Below, piece by piece: positions 1 through 9,407 of a DNA stretch of 64,000 nt. The stretch is from Xylanimonas cellulosilytica DSM 15894 (GTDB lineage Bacteria; Actinomycetota; Actinomycetes; Actinomycetales; Cellulomonadaceae). The notes beneath the pieces were generated by a model. That model saw only the letters and a list, made by a program, of their open reading frames with translations, did no database searches and was not told the origin of the DNA. The translations under genes were made by a program, and so were the position numbers. The DNA is taken from NCBI RefSeq assembly GCF_000024965.1, contig NC_013530.1, forward strand, positions 3,224,001 through 3,288,000, given 5' to 3'. Positions within the stretch are counted from its first letter, which is position 1. Each line of letters begins with the position of its first letter.

Positions 1-726
1 GCTCGTCCGACCAAGGTAGTGAACTCCGGCCGCACGTCCGAGCTGATCCATTATGTCTGTGTAGCCCCAAGCCGGAGCTCCCGAGACGACCAGTGGCACG
101 CCCGTCCGCCGGTAGACCGCACTCGCCGCCCGCAACAGTTCCGGGATGTTCTTTCGTGGCTCAATATTCCCCACGTAAGCAAAGTACGGGCCGGAGAACC
201 CTCGACTCGTGAGAATCTCAGGTGTCTGCCCCGTCGCCGTCGGCATGAACTTCCCGAGGTCAATACCGTGGGGTATAGCGACCAATTTCGCAGCCGCGTG
301 AGGAAATACAGATGCGATGTCCCGGGCTGACGACTGAGACACGGTCACCAAGGTCGTGGCTGCATGTGCCATTCGCCCTACACGATATCTCCACAAGCGA
401 TCAGCTTCGCGGGAACGCACACCATCAACGTGCAGTGTTGCCATTCCATGTATAGTTCCGACCATCGGCTTTTGAGAGGCGAACCATGCACCTGTGTCGG
501 CCGGGTAGTGGATGACGTCTCCCGTCTGCCTCCCCGACGGCATACTCATACCTTCGTGAAAGGCATACTTGACGGATCGGACTCGGTCGCCTCTATCGAG
601 CCGCGGGCGCGAGATCTCATGACTCACGCCGAATGACTCGAGGCGAGAATAGACCTCCCTCGCGTACCGCGTGTTCCCGCCGACATTTTTGTCCAGAACT
701 CTGCCTGATACAATTACGTGCGTCAT
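1..726 (-). CDS. Glycosyltransferase, GT4-like (3' end beyond window)
   Basis: The open frame runs from an ATG at 726 to the left edge without a stop, giving 242 codons; the C-terminal part is outside the window. The protein opens with a beta-strand and glycine-rich turn (VSGRVLDKNVGGNTRYARE), has an IPHGIDLGKF segment, and then YVGNIEPRKN, the usual start of the second Rossmann domain of family 4 retaining glycosyltransferases. It probably adds a sugar to a lipid-linked exopolysaccharide repeat unit on the cytoplasmic face. Its ATG overlaps the stop of the upstream pyruvyl transferase gene as ATGA, so translation is probably coupled. Codon use is less GC-biased than in the housekeeping genes to the right. 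Donor and acceptor sugars cannot be read from sequence. Confidence 0.85.
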   Translation of the reverse strand, partial: MTHVIVSGRVLDKNVGGNTRYAREVYSRLESFGVSHEISRPRLDRGDRVRSVKYAFHEGMSMPSGRQTGDVIHYPADTGAWFASQKPMVGTIHGMATLHVDGVRSREADRLWRYRVGRMAHAATTLVTVSQSSARDIASVFPHAAAKLVAIPHGIDLGKFMPTATGQTPEILTSRGFSGPYFAYVGNIEPRKNIPELLRAASAVYRRTGVPLVVSGAPAWGYTDIMDQLGRAAGVHYLGRTS

Positions 727-1805
727 CCAAGATCATCTCCTAACTCTGTCCGCCGAAGTCGCTGGCGCAGATCGGCTTCGACACTCTCCATTGCATCCGT
801 CCGCGACACGGTGGAGCGCGCGATGGACTCGTCGTAGTTGCGTCGAGCAACAGAGGATTGGCGGAGTTCCTCGACTTGCCTATAAACCAATTTTGGGTCA
901 AAAGTGCGCACATTGTGTACGTACTCCGGCAGGCCGAGGTCACGAAATGCCGCGAAGCCCTTCCTTTCGTACGCAAGGTGCACCACATAGTGTCCGGCCG
1001 CTAGTGCCATTAGTGCTGCATGCATGCGAACCGCGACGACGACACGCCTCCTGGACGGTGAGGTGATCAACTGCTCACGGGATAGGACTCTAGTCGGACT
1101 TGTCGCCGAAGTCGCAGGACGATCATCATTCGCACCGGCTGTACTCTGAACGTATCCCTCAAAAGGGCGAAGCAGATTTGAGAACGCAAGGAGTGGATCC
1201 GTGATCTCGTGGTCAACGTATCGAACGGATAGAACCGGCAAATCACTCGATTCAAAGCCGAGCCGCGCGCCGCGCTGAGCCGCAATCTTGCCCAGTGCCA
1301 AGTCAACGGACCGTCGAGTATTCGGCAGATCTAGTTCGCCCATTGAGCGATCGTCGCGCAGCCATACTACGTCGATTCTGCGCAGCAGAACCCGCACGAC
1401 CGCCCGGGCGGGCCAGCGCAGAGGTCCAATGGACTGTGGGAGGTACGCAGTAGTAGTCTTGGCGCGACTCGCGGCAGCAAGCTGGGGTAGGTGAACAATG
1501 GCGGCTTTCACCGCGCTCTCCATGTTGCCGAATCGGAGGTATCCCCCTCCAACACCGAGAACTAGGTCGAATCGGCTAAGAGTTGCCAAGAAGTTGAGGT
1601 ATTCGCGAATGCCACCTGCTGTGCGAGGTGCCGAATCGATGACCGTGCCTACGACTCCGGCGAACGTTTGTGGATGGTTCGCCGCCAGTGTGATCTGTGC
1701 GTCCTCACCAACCGCCCTCCGAGCCATTTCTATAGCAAGATCGACAAGAAGCCCGTCCCCTTTATTCGTGGCGCTATATCCATGAAGAATCGCGATCTGT
1801 TTCAT
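723..1805 (-). CDS. Polysaccharide pyruvyl transferase family protein
   Basis: About 360 residues from the ATG at 1805; the open frame extends to 1865 but the family-like start is MKQIAILHGYSATNKGDGLL. The N-terminal N-GD loop, the VLGVGGGYLRFGN segment and the late RMHAALMALAAGHYVVHL motif are typical of the PS_pyruv_trans family (CsaB-like), which moves pyruvate from phosphoenolpyruvate to sugars of surface polysaccharides, or of related enzymes that recognise polymer donors. It sits between two glycosyltransferase genes of one leftward operon. Its stop overlaps the ATG of the next gene, and its start overlaps the end of the frameshifted glycosyltransferase, so these genes are tightly packed. 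Base composition is lower in GC than the window average. The family is clear; the substrate is unknown. Confidence 0.85.
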   Translation of the reverse strand: MKQIAILHGYSATNKGDGLLVDLAIEMARRAVGEDAQITLAANHPQTFAGVVGTVIDSAPRTAGGIREYLNFLATLSRFDLVLGVGGGYLRFGNMESAVKAAIVHLPQLAAASRAKTTTAYLPQSIGPLRWPARAVVRVLLRRIDVVWLRDDRSMGELDLPNTRRSVDLALGKIAAQRGARLGFESSDLPVLSVRYVDHEITDPLLAFSNLLRPFEGYVQSTAGANDDRPATSATSPTRVLSREQLITSPSRRRVVVAVRMHAALMALAAGHYVVHLAYERKGFAAFRDLGLPEYVHNVRTFDPKLVYRQVEELRQSSVARRNYDESIARSTVSRTDAMESVEADLRQRLRRTELGDDLG

Positions 1806-1809
1806 CATG

Positions 1810-2947
1810 TCACTGCTTTCCATTGAGCCCATGCGCGCCATATGCGCGCAGGAGGCTAGAATCATGAGCTTCCGGGCCCATTATTTTACTGAGTGCCAGT
1901 GCGTCTGCGACCAATTCTTCGAGCGCTTTGGGATCATCCAGCAGCCTGGTGACCATCTCTGCGGCTTCTTGTGGCGTTCGAAATCGCGGCAGGCCACATG
2001 CGTCGAGGGCTGGGATATCCCTGACGATGCTCGGAACTCCGAGTACACACGCATCAAGCAAACTCAGTGGAAATCCCTCATACGATGCGGAGTGAAGGTA
2101 TATGTCGGCTGCCGCAAGTTGCTGACCCAACTCTCTCTCGTCGATCCATCCGGTGACTTCGACGCCCGCGTTGCACAGGGGCGTCGTGTCCTTCCTCGTA
2201 TCTTGCGCTTTCGTCGGAGTCTCCGCCAATCCAGAGAAATTTGACATTCCCGACTGCTGAAAAATAGCTTGCGACCGCCGCGAAGAACTGCGGATCCTTT
2301 TGCGCGGAGACTCTACCGACCATCGCAACAGTCCGCTGCTCTGGCCGGCGTCGCGCAGATCGTGCCTCGATCAGGGCGGGTGCACGAGGCAGTGTGGGCG
2401 CATTTACGATGCCGTGCACTGTTCGGACCCCAAGCCGGTGGGCTTGACGCTCTTCATATGGTGTAAGTGCCAGAACCGCGGCCGCCCGACGCGCCATGAT
2501 TCTCTCTGCAAGCCAGTATGCTCCACGAAGAAAGCGTGGCTTGGTGACGTCGGAGAAGGCAAAGCAGTGGGGTTGGTATAGAATCGGAGTACGCGATGCA
2601 ACGATTCTGGCGTATAGCCCTCCCCATGACGAGTGGGCATGGACAGCCGAAGCGCGCGACGTCTTGATGGCCCGGCTCACGGCCCTTAGCCGACCTCGGT
2701 GGGTCTCAGGTAGGGAAACGAAGTCAGCACCAAGGTCGTGAGTGCGTACCGTGCCCGCTGGAGCAAGAACGACGTGAGATAGGGCTGGCGTTGCCTTTAT
2801 TGCTAGCTCAATGGCTCGGGAGACACCTCCCGACGGACACTCTGTTACATGGAGTACCGTACTGCGCCGCAGAGATCGGTTCTTGTCCTCGCTCGGAGCC
2901 CTAACCGGTTCGGCATCGATAGTATCTCTTGGTTTAATATGCACCAT
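1810..2947 (-). pseudogene. Glycosyltransferase, GT4-like, interrupted by a frameshift
   Basis: Two overlapping frames together give one normal GT4 protein. The first, from the ATG at 2947, holds the N-terminal acceptor domain (HVTECPSGGVSRAIE) and the start of the donor domain (VAMVGRVSAQKDPQFF, then KFLWIGGDSDES). The second, ending at 1810, carries GVEVTGWIDERELGQQLAAA and the donor-site motif SASYEGFPLSLLDACVLG with its E-x7-E spacing. The switch falls near a run of four G (C on the coding strand) at 2178-2181; removing one base fuses the frames smoothly into ...DALCNAGVEVTGW. It is either a real one-base insertion or a sequencing error. The start overlaps the upstream stop by 14 bases, which favours one operon with the sugar-phosphate transferase. 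Confidence 0.8.
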
Positions 2948-4460
2948 CTCGAGCAACCACCGCTTTCATTGTTCGGAGCAGGATGATAAAGTCCTCGGCC
3001 ATGCTCCAGTTCTCGACGTAGTACAGGTCCAGCCGCATGCTCTGCTCAAGCGAGAGATTGTTCCGTCCGGACACCTGCCACAGGCCAGTCATTCCGGGCT
3101 TGACGAGGAGTCGGCGCCCTATCTCGCGCTGTGCAATATCCTGCCCATGGGGCGTCAGCGGCCGTGGGCCCACGAGGGACATTGAGCCGATCAACACGTT
3201 GAGGAGCTGGGGCAACTCGTCGATGGAGAACCTGCGGATGAAGGCCCCGATCGGTGTGATCCGCGGGTCGTTCTTCGGCTTGTAGTAGATGCTGGCGCCG
3301 TCGCCCAGTACCTCCTGAAGTCGGGCCTCCGCGTCCACGACCATCGAGCGGAACTTGAATACCTGGAACGGTTCTCCGGCCACACCGACGCGTGTCTGCT
3401 TGAACAGCACGGGCCCAGGACTCGTGAGCTTGATCGCCAGGGCGGTCACGGCCAGCGGTAGCGAGAACAGTAGGATCAACAGGGCAGATCCGACGATGTC
3501 GAACCCGCGTTTGATGCGCTGCTGTGGGCCGGAGTAGCCGGGGGCCTCGACGTGCATCAGCGGCATGCCCGGCATGGGGCGCATGTGGATTCGCGGACTC
3601 GCGATGTCAGTGAGGCCAGGAGCGACGACTAGGTCGGCGCCATGGGGCTCAAGGTCCCAGGCGAGGCGCTTGAGGACCCTGGGGGTGATCTCGTCGGAGC
3701 TTGTGACCACGACGGTGTCGATGGCGTGGGTGGCGGCATAGGTGGCCGCTGCAGTGACGTCGCCGACGATTGGGACGCCCGTGATGTGTGGGGTGGTGTT
3801 TTGGGCAATCGAGTGCGGCTCAACCACCGGGGATGAGGTTGTGCAGGCGGCGACGATCTCAATGCCTGCCTGCGGTGCTCGGCGGAGCTCTTCAATGAGG
3901 TGCTCCACGGTCTCGGGGTAGCCGACCGCGATCGCGCGGCTCAGGTGGTGGCCCACTCGGCGCTCGGCGACCAGGAGTCGGCGCATCGTGTACCGGCCCA
4001 GGTTGACCAGAATCAGGCCGAGCGGAAGGGCGATGGCCACGTAGGCGCGGCCCAAGTCCCAGCGGAGCAGGTAGGCGGCAATGGCCGCCCCGCCGAACAC
4101 GGCGATGGTCACGTTGCTGACCCGGGCGTACTCCTGCGATCCGGCGCCCATCAGTTTGAGATCGAGCGAGTCGGAGAGCCATAGCGCCGCCAGCCACACC
4201 ACGATGAGGACGAGCGATGTGATGGCGACGTGATCGCGTACAACGACGTCGTCGAGAACACCTAGCTCACCGATCCCGAAACGGATCCAGAACGCGGCGA
4301 ACACAGCCATGTACACGGTTAGCGCATCCGTCAGGGCCACCCGCATGCGAACACTGCGGTGCCACTCTCGTGCAGACGGACGTGCCGTCGCACTCCTGGC
4401 CTTCTGTGGTTCCGGAGCCGTGTCGGTCTCAACTGAACGGTCTAGCAAATCGGCAGTCAT
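2934..4460 (-). CDS. Exopolysaccharide priming glycosylphosphotransferase (WbaP/WcaJ type)
   Basis: 508 residues. The N-terminal half has several hydrophobic helices (about residues 40-160) and a soluble Rossmann-like segment (about 170-300), as in polyisoprenyl-phosphate hexose-1-phosphate transferases. The C-terminal third is the bacterial sugar transferase domain: the membrane re-entrant helix, then [12 protein letters not shown], the basic [20 protein letters not shown] stretch with the catalytic D-E pair, SLVGPRP and [12 protein letters not shown]. It starts repeat-unit synthesis by transferring a sugar-1-phosphate to undecaprenyl phosphate in the inner leaflet. It is the first gene of the leftward glycosyltransferase operon. 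A close-domain paralogue lies at 23665-25170. The start ATG follows a GGAGG-like site. Confidence 0.92.
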   Translation of the reverse strand: MTADLLDRSVETDTAPEPQKARSATARPSAREWHRSVRMRVALTDALTVYMAVFAAFWIRFGIGELGVLDDVVVRDHVAITSLVLIVVWLAALWLSDSLDLKLMGAGSQEYARVSNVTIAVFGGAAIAAYLLRWDLGRAYVAIALPLGLILVNLGRYTMRRLLVAERRVGHHLSRAIAVGYPETVEHLIEELRRAPQAGIEIVAACTTSSPVVEPHSIAQNTTPHITGVPIVGDVTAAATYAATHAIDTVVVTSSDEITPRVLKRLAWDLEPHGADLVVAPGLTDIASPRIHMRPMPGMPLMHVEAPGYSGPQQRIKRGFDIVGSALLILLFSLPLAVTALAIKLTSPGPVLFKQTRVGVAGEPFQVFKFRSMVVDAEARLQEVLGDGASIYYKPKNDPRITPIGAFIRRFSIDELPQLLNVLIGSMSLVGPRPLTPHGQDIAQREIGRRLLVKPGMTGLWQVSGRNNLSLEQSMRLDLYYVENWSMAEDFIILLRTMKAVVARDGAY

Positions 4461-4494
4461 GTGCGCCTCCCTCCTGGGTCGCTACACAATGAAA

Positions 4495-4525
4495 CCGCCC
4501 CGGGAGGTGGTAACCCCCGGGGCGG
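4495..4525 (-). terminator. Intrinsic terminator after the wall-anchored protein gene
   Basis: A perfect 10-bp GC-rich stem (4495-4504 with 4516-4525) closes an 11-base loop. On the minus strand it is followed by TTTCATTGT, a short T-rich tail. It lies 34 bases past the stop at 4559 and separates that gene from the glycosyltransferase operon. Confidence 0.75.
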
Positions 4526-4558
4526 CTGATAGTGCCGACTAACCTGTCGCGCTACGTC

Positions 4559-5122
4559 TCACGCTGTCGCGTTGCGACGCTTTCGGCTCGCGACGATGGC
4601 CGTGGTGCCGGCGCCTACCAGGAGCAGCGCGCCCAGGCCATAGAGCACGGCCTCGCTGCCGGTGACGTCGAGCTGACCACCGGTGGCGACATGCACAGCC
4701 CCGGCGTCGTCCGAGTCGGCGGCGCTGGTCCCGGTCGTGGCCTCCTGGACGGCAATCTGCTTGGTCATGACCACCTCACCGTTGACCGTGCCGGTGAGCG
4801 CGAAGTTGCCCGGCTGCGTCAGGGTGACAGTGAACGTCACACCGTCGTTGCCCACGGCGATCTTGGTCTTCGACGCCGTGCCGGCGATCTGGATCGCCGA
4901 GGACGGGACGTTGGGGTTGGTGATGGTCAAGGTGACCTCGTCGCCGTCCTCCGCCGGGATCGTCAGTGTAAACGACTCTCCCGGCTCGGCCACGGTGCCC
5001 GCAAGGCTCGTGGTGATCTCGGGGACCTCCGGCGGGGGGTAGCTGTCAGCCATCGCTGTCACGGGCGCCAAGACGAGAGCGCCAGCCAGGGCGATCGCGG
5101 GTGCGATGCGTCGCATCTGCAT
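4559..5122 (-). CDS. Secreted protein with sortase-type C-terminal anchor
   Basis: 187 residues. A signal peptide covers about residues 1-26 (basic MQMRR, hydrophobic core, APVTAMA cleavage region). The middle is a single beta-rich domain similar in composition to Ig-like surface domains, without cysteines. The C-terminus has LDVTG, a hydrophobic helix (about 158-178) and the basic tail SRKRRNATA, the layout of a cell-wall sorting signal; LDVTG departs from LPxTG and resembles the relaxed LxxTG motifs of actinobacterial sortases. A GGAGGAAC ribosome site stands eight bases before the ATG. No sortase is encoded nearby. The gene follows the DUF4012 gene on the same strand and ends at a terminator. 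Exact function unknown; a wall- or membrane-held surface protein is the safest reading. Confidence 0.8.
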   Translation of the reverse strand: MQMRRIAPAIALAGALVLAPVTAMADSYPPPEVPEITTSLAGTVAEPGESFTLTIPAEDGDEVTLTITNPNVPSSAIQIAGTASKTKIAVGNDGVTFTVTLTQPGNFALTGTVNGEVVMTKQIAVQEATTGTSAADSDDAGAVHVATGGQLDVTGSEAVLYGLGALLLVGAGTTAIVASRKRRNATA

Positions 5123-5245
5123 GGGGTGTTCCTCCAGCGGCTGGAAAATGTTAAGCGCCTCGTTCGACGCCGACTATCGGTGCAAGCCAACCCGACAACG
5201 GCACTTCACCGCTGCGGATGGCACGATGCGATCGACCACGCCTCG

Positions 5246-7186
5246 TCAGGAGGCGGCGGGGCCGGGCGTGGTGCGCACGTGGATGTCGCCACGCTGCTCG
5301 CGACCGGAGACGATGCGGAACTGCAGTTCCTCCGTCTCCCCCGGGGCCACGGCCACGGTGCGAGCGACCACCGGCAGATCGCCGTGGATCTGGGTGAGCA
5401 CGGAGACCTGCTCGCCCGCGGCGTCCGTCACGCCGGTGATGGCGCCGTTCGTCGGCGCGTACACGAGCAGGTTGTTGCGGATCGTTCCCTCGCCCGGCGT
5501 GTTCCCGGTGACGTAGGGCGGCAGGTCAGCCTCGGCGCCGGGCGCCAGCACGTTGGTCAGCCGCAGGAGCAGCGTGAACTCCTGCGAGCCGTCCGGACGC
5601 AGTCGCACGTCCTCCACCTCGTGGCTGGTCTCCAGGTAGAAGCCCAGCTTGCCGGACGTGGTCATGTTGAGGAACGCGCCCACCTTGGGCGACGTGTACC
5701 CGTCGAGCGACGGGAGGGAGCCACGCAGTTCGCCGGACAGCACGGTGCCGGCCAGCAGAGCCTGCTCGGCGTTGTCTGCGGACCAGACCATGAGGCGACC
5801 CTCATCGGCAGCACCGACGAGCGCGTCGATGGCGCGTCCAGCGTCCACGTCGCCCGTCGTCAGGGCGGCGAAGACGGCCTCGGCAGCCAGCGCGAACACC
5901 TCGTCCTGGTCGCTCGGCACCGTGTAGTTCGCGTAGATCGTCGACATCAGGAACTCGGCGGTGGTCTGCTCCGTGAGGGTGATCGGCACACCGAACGGGT
6001 CCTCGAACGTCACCGGACCCGTCGCACCCACGAGCGACTGCAGGGCCACCGGGTCGATCGACAGCACACCGCGCGGGTTCCCGCCCATCCGCTGGACCCA
6101 CATCTCCGAGGCCAGCTCGGCGGTACGTGGGAAGTGCGGCGTGAAGTTAATGTTCTGCACCCAGCGGCCCAGGCCAGCGCCGAACAGGGCTTCCTCGGTG
6201 TCGGTCAGCGGCAGCACGGGTGCGTCGAAGACGGAGATGTCCGCCGTCGACGCCTTGTCCACGAACCCCAGCTCGCCGTCGTCGGCATGGACGAGCAGGA
6301 CGGCGCCGGGGATGCCGCCGGTGGCGCGCTGCTGCGCGTTGTTCTGGGCGAGCACCAGCCACTCGCGCGGGCCGTCGGCGCCCAGCATCGGCGGCAGCAG
6401 CTCGACGGCGCGGGCCGCCGTCGCGGTGGTCAGGCGCACCTGGGCGAGCTGGTCCTGGACCTCGTCCGCGGCGTCGGCGAGCTGTGCGATCAGGCCCTCG
6501 CGCGGGACGGCGCTCAGGCGCTCCACCGCGGAACCGACCGCCAGGTCCGCGGCGACGACGTCGGCCCGCACCTCCTGGATGGCGGCGAGGTTCACGCGGC
6601 CGTCCTGCGGGGCCAGGCGCTCCGGGGTGACGGCCTGCGCGGCCGCGGACATGCGCGGGAGGACGTCGACGGCGAGCATGTCGACCGTCTCGGCGATCTT
6701 GGCGAGCGCCCGGATGTCATCGCCCAGCACCGGCGCCTTGCCCGCGAGCGCCCACAGCGGGCCGCTGGTGCGGCGGGCGGCGTCGGCCGTGTTGGTCTGG
6801 AGCGCCTCGAGGTCCTGCTGGGCTTCGTCCGGGCTGGTCCGCAGGCGCTGCTCGAGCTGCGGGATCGCGGCGGCAGCCTCCTCCAGAGAGGCGCGCGCGC
6901 CGAGGGCGTCGTACGCCACCCAGGCACCGAGGCCGGCCGTGGTGACCACGACGGCGCCCGCCGTGATGCCGGCGCCGATCCAGGCGCGGCGGCGATTGCG
7001 CTTGCGGTGCTCAGACTCCTGGCGCTTCGCGCGTGCCCGAGGTGGTGCCGTCGGCGGCGTGGTCTTCGACCAGCCCGCTCCCCAGCCTTCGTGCGCCAAC
7101 TCGGTCTCCTCGGTTCGTGGTGCAGACGTATCGTGAGCCGCGAGTCGGCTCGGGTCCGCCACGCTAACCGCGGGATCTGGCCTCAC
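5246..7186 (-). CDS. DUF4012 domain-containing membrane protein
   Basis: 646 residues from a GTG; an alternative GTG at 7162 is possible. The N-terminus is a basic, disordered cytoplasmic segment, then one transmembrane helix (about residues 69-92), then a large extracytoplasmic part. A helical stretch (about 95-270) precedes the DUF4012 domain, recognisable by EWLVLAQNNAQQRATGGIPG and NINFTPHFPRTAELASEMW. DUF4012 proteins commonly accompany polysaccharide clusters in actinobacteria and are thought to resemble the LytR-CpsA-Psr group that attaches polymers to the wall; that role is inferred. It is divergent from the LMW-PTP gene with only about 30 bases between starts and precedes the anchored surface protein gene on its own strand. 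Confidence 0.88.
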   Translation of the reverse strand: MRPDPAVSVADPSRLAAHDTSAPRTEETELAHEGWGAGWSKTTPPTAPPRARAKRQESEHRKRNRRRAWIGAGITAGAVVVTTAGLGAWVAYDALGARASLEEAAAAIPQLEQRLRTSPDEAQQDLEALQTNTADAARRTSGPLWALAGKAPVLGDDIRALAKIAETVDMLAVDVLPRMSAAAQAVTPERLAPQDGRVNLAAIQEVRADVVAADLAVGSAVERLSAVPREGLIAQLADAADEVQDQLAQVRLTTATAARAVELLPPMLGADGPREWLVLAQNNAQQRATGGIPGAVLLVHADDGELGFVDKASTADISVFDAPVLPLTDTEEALFGAGLGRWVQNINFTPHFPRTAELASEMWVQRMGGNPRGVLSIDPVALQSLVGATGPVTFEDPFGVPITLTEQTTAEFLMSTIYANYTVPSDQDEVFALAAEAVFAALTTGDVDAGRAIDALVGAADEGRLMVWSADNAEQALLAGTVLSGELRGSLPSLDGYTSPKVGAFLNMTTSGKLGFYLETSHEVEDVRLRPDGSQEFTLLLRLTNVLAPGAEADLPPYVTGNTPGEGTIRNNLLVYAPTNGAITGVTDAAGEQVSVLTQIHGDLPVVARTVAVAPGETEELQFRIVSGREQRGDIHVRTTPGPAAS

Positions 7187-7215
7187 AGCGGGCTCTGGCG
7201 TCTTTCCACGGGTCT

Positions 7216-7782
7216 TTGGGGGCTTGCTTGTACACCGTGCTGTGCGTGTGCACCGGGAACATCTGCCGGTCGCCGGCTCTGGAGCTGCTGCTTTCTACCG
7301 CTTTGGACGGGTCCGTGACGGTGACGTCGGCGGGGACGCGAGGGCTGCCTGGGTGGGGCGTGAGTCCGCCGATGGCTGCGCTGCTTGCTGCTGATGGGAT
7401 CTCTGCAGATGGGTTCGCTTCGCGGGCGCTGACGGCGTCGGACGTGCGCGGGGCCGACCTGGTGCTGACGCTGACTGCGGCACATCGTTCACGCGTGCTG
7501 GAGGACGAGCCGCTGGCGCTGCGGCGGACGCTTTCGCTCGGGGAGCTGGCGCGACTCTCGTCGGCGGTGCCTGTTGGGGCCGTGGTCGGGGCGGATGACG
7601 CTGCGCGGCTGGGGTCGTTGGTGCGGGCTTCCCTGGCGCAGCGGCATCGCTTTCCCGGGGCGCACTCGGAGGACGACGTCGTCGACCCGTACCGGCTCGG
7701 AGACAAGGTTTACGCGGAGTCGTATGCGCAGCTCACGGGACACGTGGGGCGGATCGTGGGGGCGCTCGGACATACCGCGTAG
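7216..7782 (+). CDS. Low-molecular-weight protein tyrosine phosphatase
   Basis: About 188 residues. The catalytic P-loop VLCVCTGNICRSP stands at the N-terminus, giving the Cys nucleophile and Arg of the CX5R motif. The general-acid aspartate lies in EDDVVDPYRLG near the C-terminus. The start is uncertain: TTG at 7216 or TTG at 7228, both just ahead of the P-loop as in the family. Such phosphatases act on tyrosine kinases that control capsule polymerisation (Wzb/Ptp type), which fits its place between DUF4012 and flippase genes. It shares its upstream region with the divergent DUF4012 gene. A decayed copy of the same kind of gene is found at about 15985-16200. Confidence 0.9.
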   Translation: MGACLYTVLCVCTGNICRSPALELLLSTALDGSVTVTSAGTRGLPGWGVSPPMAALLAADGISADGFASRALTASDVRGADLVLTLTAAHRSRVLEDEPLALRRTLSLGELARLSSAVPVGAVVGADDAARLGSLVRASLAQRHRFPGAHSEDDVVDPYRLGDKVYAESYAQLTGHVGRIVGALGHTA

Positions 7783-7872
7783 CGGTTTGGGCCAACTGCG
7801 AACCTGGACTGGACGGTTCATCTAGGGTTCACGGGCTGTCGAGCCGCAGGGCTCCCGACGAAAGCCCACACC

Positions 7873-9330
7873 ATGCCGAGTCTCAAGAAGAACGTCCTCT
7901 ACCAGAGCGTCTACCAGATCCTGGTGCTTCTCGCGCCGCTGGTCACGGCGCCCTACGTCTCGCGTGTCCTCGGGCCCGAGGGCGTGGGACTCAACTCGTG
8001 GACATTCTCGGTCGCCGAGTATTTCGTGCTCGTTGCCATGCTGGGTATCGCCAACCACGGCGCCCGCACGATCGCTCGTGTCCGCGGCGACCGGGAGCGA
8101 CTCAACCGCGAGTTCAGCGATCTGCTGTTCGTCCACGTCCTCGTCTCGGCCCTCGCCGTTGTCGCGTACCTGGTGTTCGTTCTGGCCTTCGTCGAGGGGA
8201 ACCGCACCCTGTTCGCCATCCAGGGTCTCTGGATCGTTGCCGCCGCACTCGACCTCAACTGGTTCTTCTCGGGTATCGAGCAGTTCGGCGTCATCGTCGC
8301 TCGCAACACCGTCATCAAACTCGCGACGATCATCTCGATCTTCGTTTTCGTCCGCGGCCCCGGGGATCTGTGGGTGTACGTCGCGATCCTCGCGCTGGGT
8401 GCGCTCCTGGGGCAGGCGTCGGTCTGGCCGTTCGTCACGGCACATATCACATATCGGCGCCCCGTCTGGGCGAGCGCCATCACGCACATCCGGCCCCTGC
8501 TGGTCCTGTTCGCGCCCGTCGTTGCCGTCAGCTTCTACCGGATAACCAGTCGGGTGATGCTCGGCGCGATGACCTCCGAGGCGCAGGTCGGGTTCTACGC
8601 GAACGCCGAGAAGATCATCGGCATCCCATTGGGACTTATCGGCGCCTTCGCGGCCGTCATGCTGCCCCGGATGTCGAACCTCGTCGCGTCCGGGAACGAG
8701 GGGGACGTGAAGCGGTTGATGTCCACGTCGTTCCGCTACGTGTGGCTCGTGGGCACTGCGCTGACCTTCGGCCTCGCCGGCATCGGGCTGGAGCTCGCTC
8801 CGCTCTTCTTCGGCGAGGACTTCGCTGCGACGGGACCTCTCATCGTCGGCATGGCTGTGACGATCCCCTTCATGGCGTTCTCGAGCGTGATCCGCGCACA
8901 GTGCCTCATCCCGCGGTCTCTGGACAAGAAGTTCACCGCCTCGCTCTTCTGCGGCGCGATCGTCAGCGTGATTGCCAACCTCGTCCTGATCCCGCGCTTG
9001 GAAGCGGTCGGCGCGGTCATCGCCATCGTGCTCGCCGAGATCACTGTCTGCGTCGTGCAGATGATCTCCGTACGGGACCTCCTGCCCATCGGACAGTACG
9101 TGCGGCTCGGGGCCTTCTTCCTTGTCGCGGGCATCGCCATGTTCCTGAGCGTCCGCGGGATCGCGGCGATCATGGAGTCTGGCGTGGCCATGATCGTGGT
9201 CCAGATCGTGGTGGGAGCGGCGGTCTACTCCACCGCCTCCGCCGTATACCTGTGGCGCGTCAAGGACGGCGTGTTCCTCGAGGCCCTCAAGCGGCTGGAC
9301 CGCTTCCGGGGCTCACGCACAGCGGCCTGA
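7873..9330 (+). CDS. Oligosaccharide flippase, Wzx-like
   Basis: 485 residues, almost entirely hydrophobic, with about 12-14 predicted membrane helices starting near residue 10. The opening KKNVLYQSVYQILVLLAPLVTAPYVSRVLG and the segment VSFYRITSRVMLG are typical of Polysacc_synt/Wzx proteins of the MOP superfamily. The protein would flip the undecaprenyl-linked repeat unit made by the glycosyltransferases at 1-4.5 kb to the outer face. It follows the phosphatase gene by 90 bases on the same strand and converges with the LacI-type regulator gene. No polymerase (Wzy) gene is seen in the window; it may lie beyond the left edge. Confidence 0.92.
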   Translation: MPSLKKNVLYQSVYQILVLLAPLVTAPYVSRVLGPEGVGLNSWTFSVAEYFVLVAMLGIANHGARTIARVRGDRERLNREFSDLLFVHVLVSALAVVAYLVFVLAFVEGNRTLFAIQGLWIVAAALDLNWFFSGIEQFGVIVARNTVIKLATIISIFVFVRGPGDLWVYVAILALGALLGQASVWPFVTAHITYRRPVWASAITHIRPLLVLFAPVVAVSFYRITSRVMLGAMTSEAQVGFYANAEKIIGIPLGLIGAFAAVMLPRMSNLVASGNEGDVKRLMSTSFRYVWLVGTALTFGLAGIGLELAPLFFGEDFAATGPLIVGMAVTIPFMAFSSVIRAQCLIPRSLDKKFTASLFCGAIVSVIANLVLIPRLEAVGAVIAIVLAEITVCVVQMISVRDLLPIGQYVRLGAFFLVAGIAMFLSVRGIAAIMESGVAMIVVQIVVGAAVYSTASAVYLWRVKDGVFLEALKRLDRFRGSRTAA

Positions 9331-9407
9331 CGTCGCCCGCGCCGACTCCGCGCGCACCACTCCACGGGAGCCGCTGCTGCGCAGCAGCACCGATCGAGAG
9401 TTGCAGG

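Noticed and set aside
4532..7318. 928-residue open frame on the plus strand opposite the DUF4012 and anchored-protein genes
   Set aside because: Arginine/glycine/histidine-rich without any domain; it is an antisense shadow of two well-supported minus-strand genes.
9373..9388. 16-bp palindrome GCTGCTGC/GCAGCAGC between the flippase and LacI genes as a terminator
   Set aside because: There is no loop and no T-run; it may form a cruciform but evidence for a terminator is weak.
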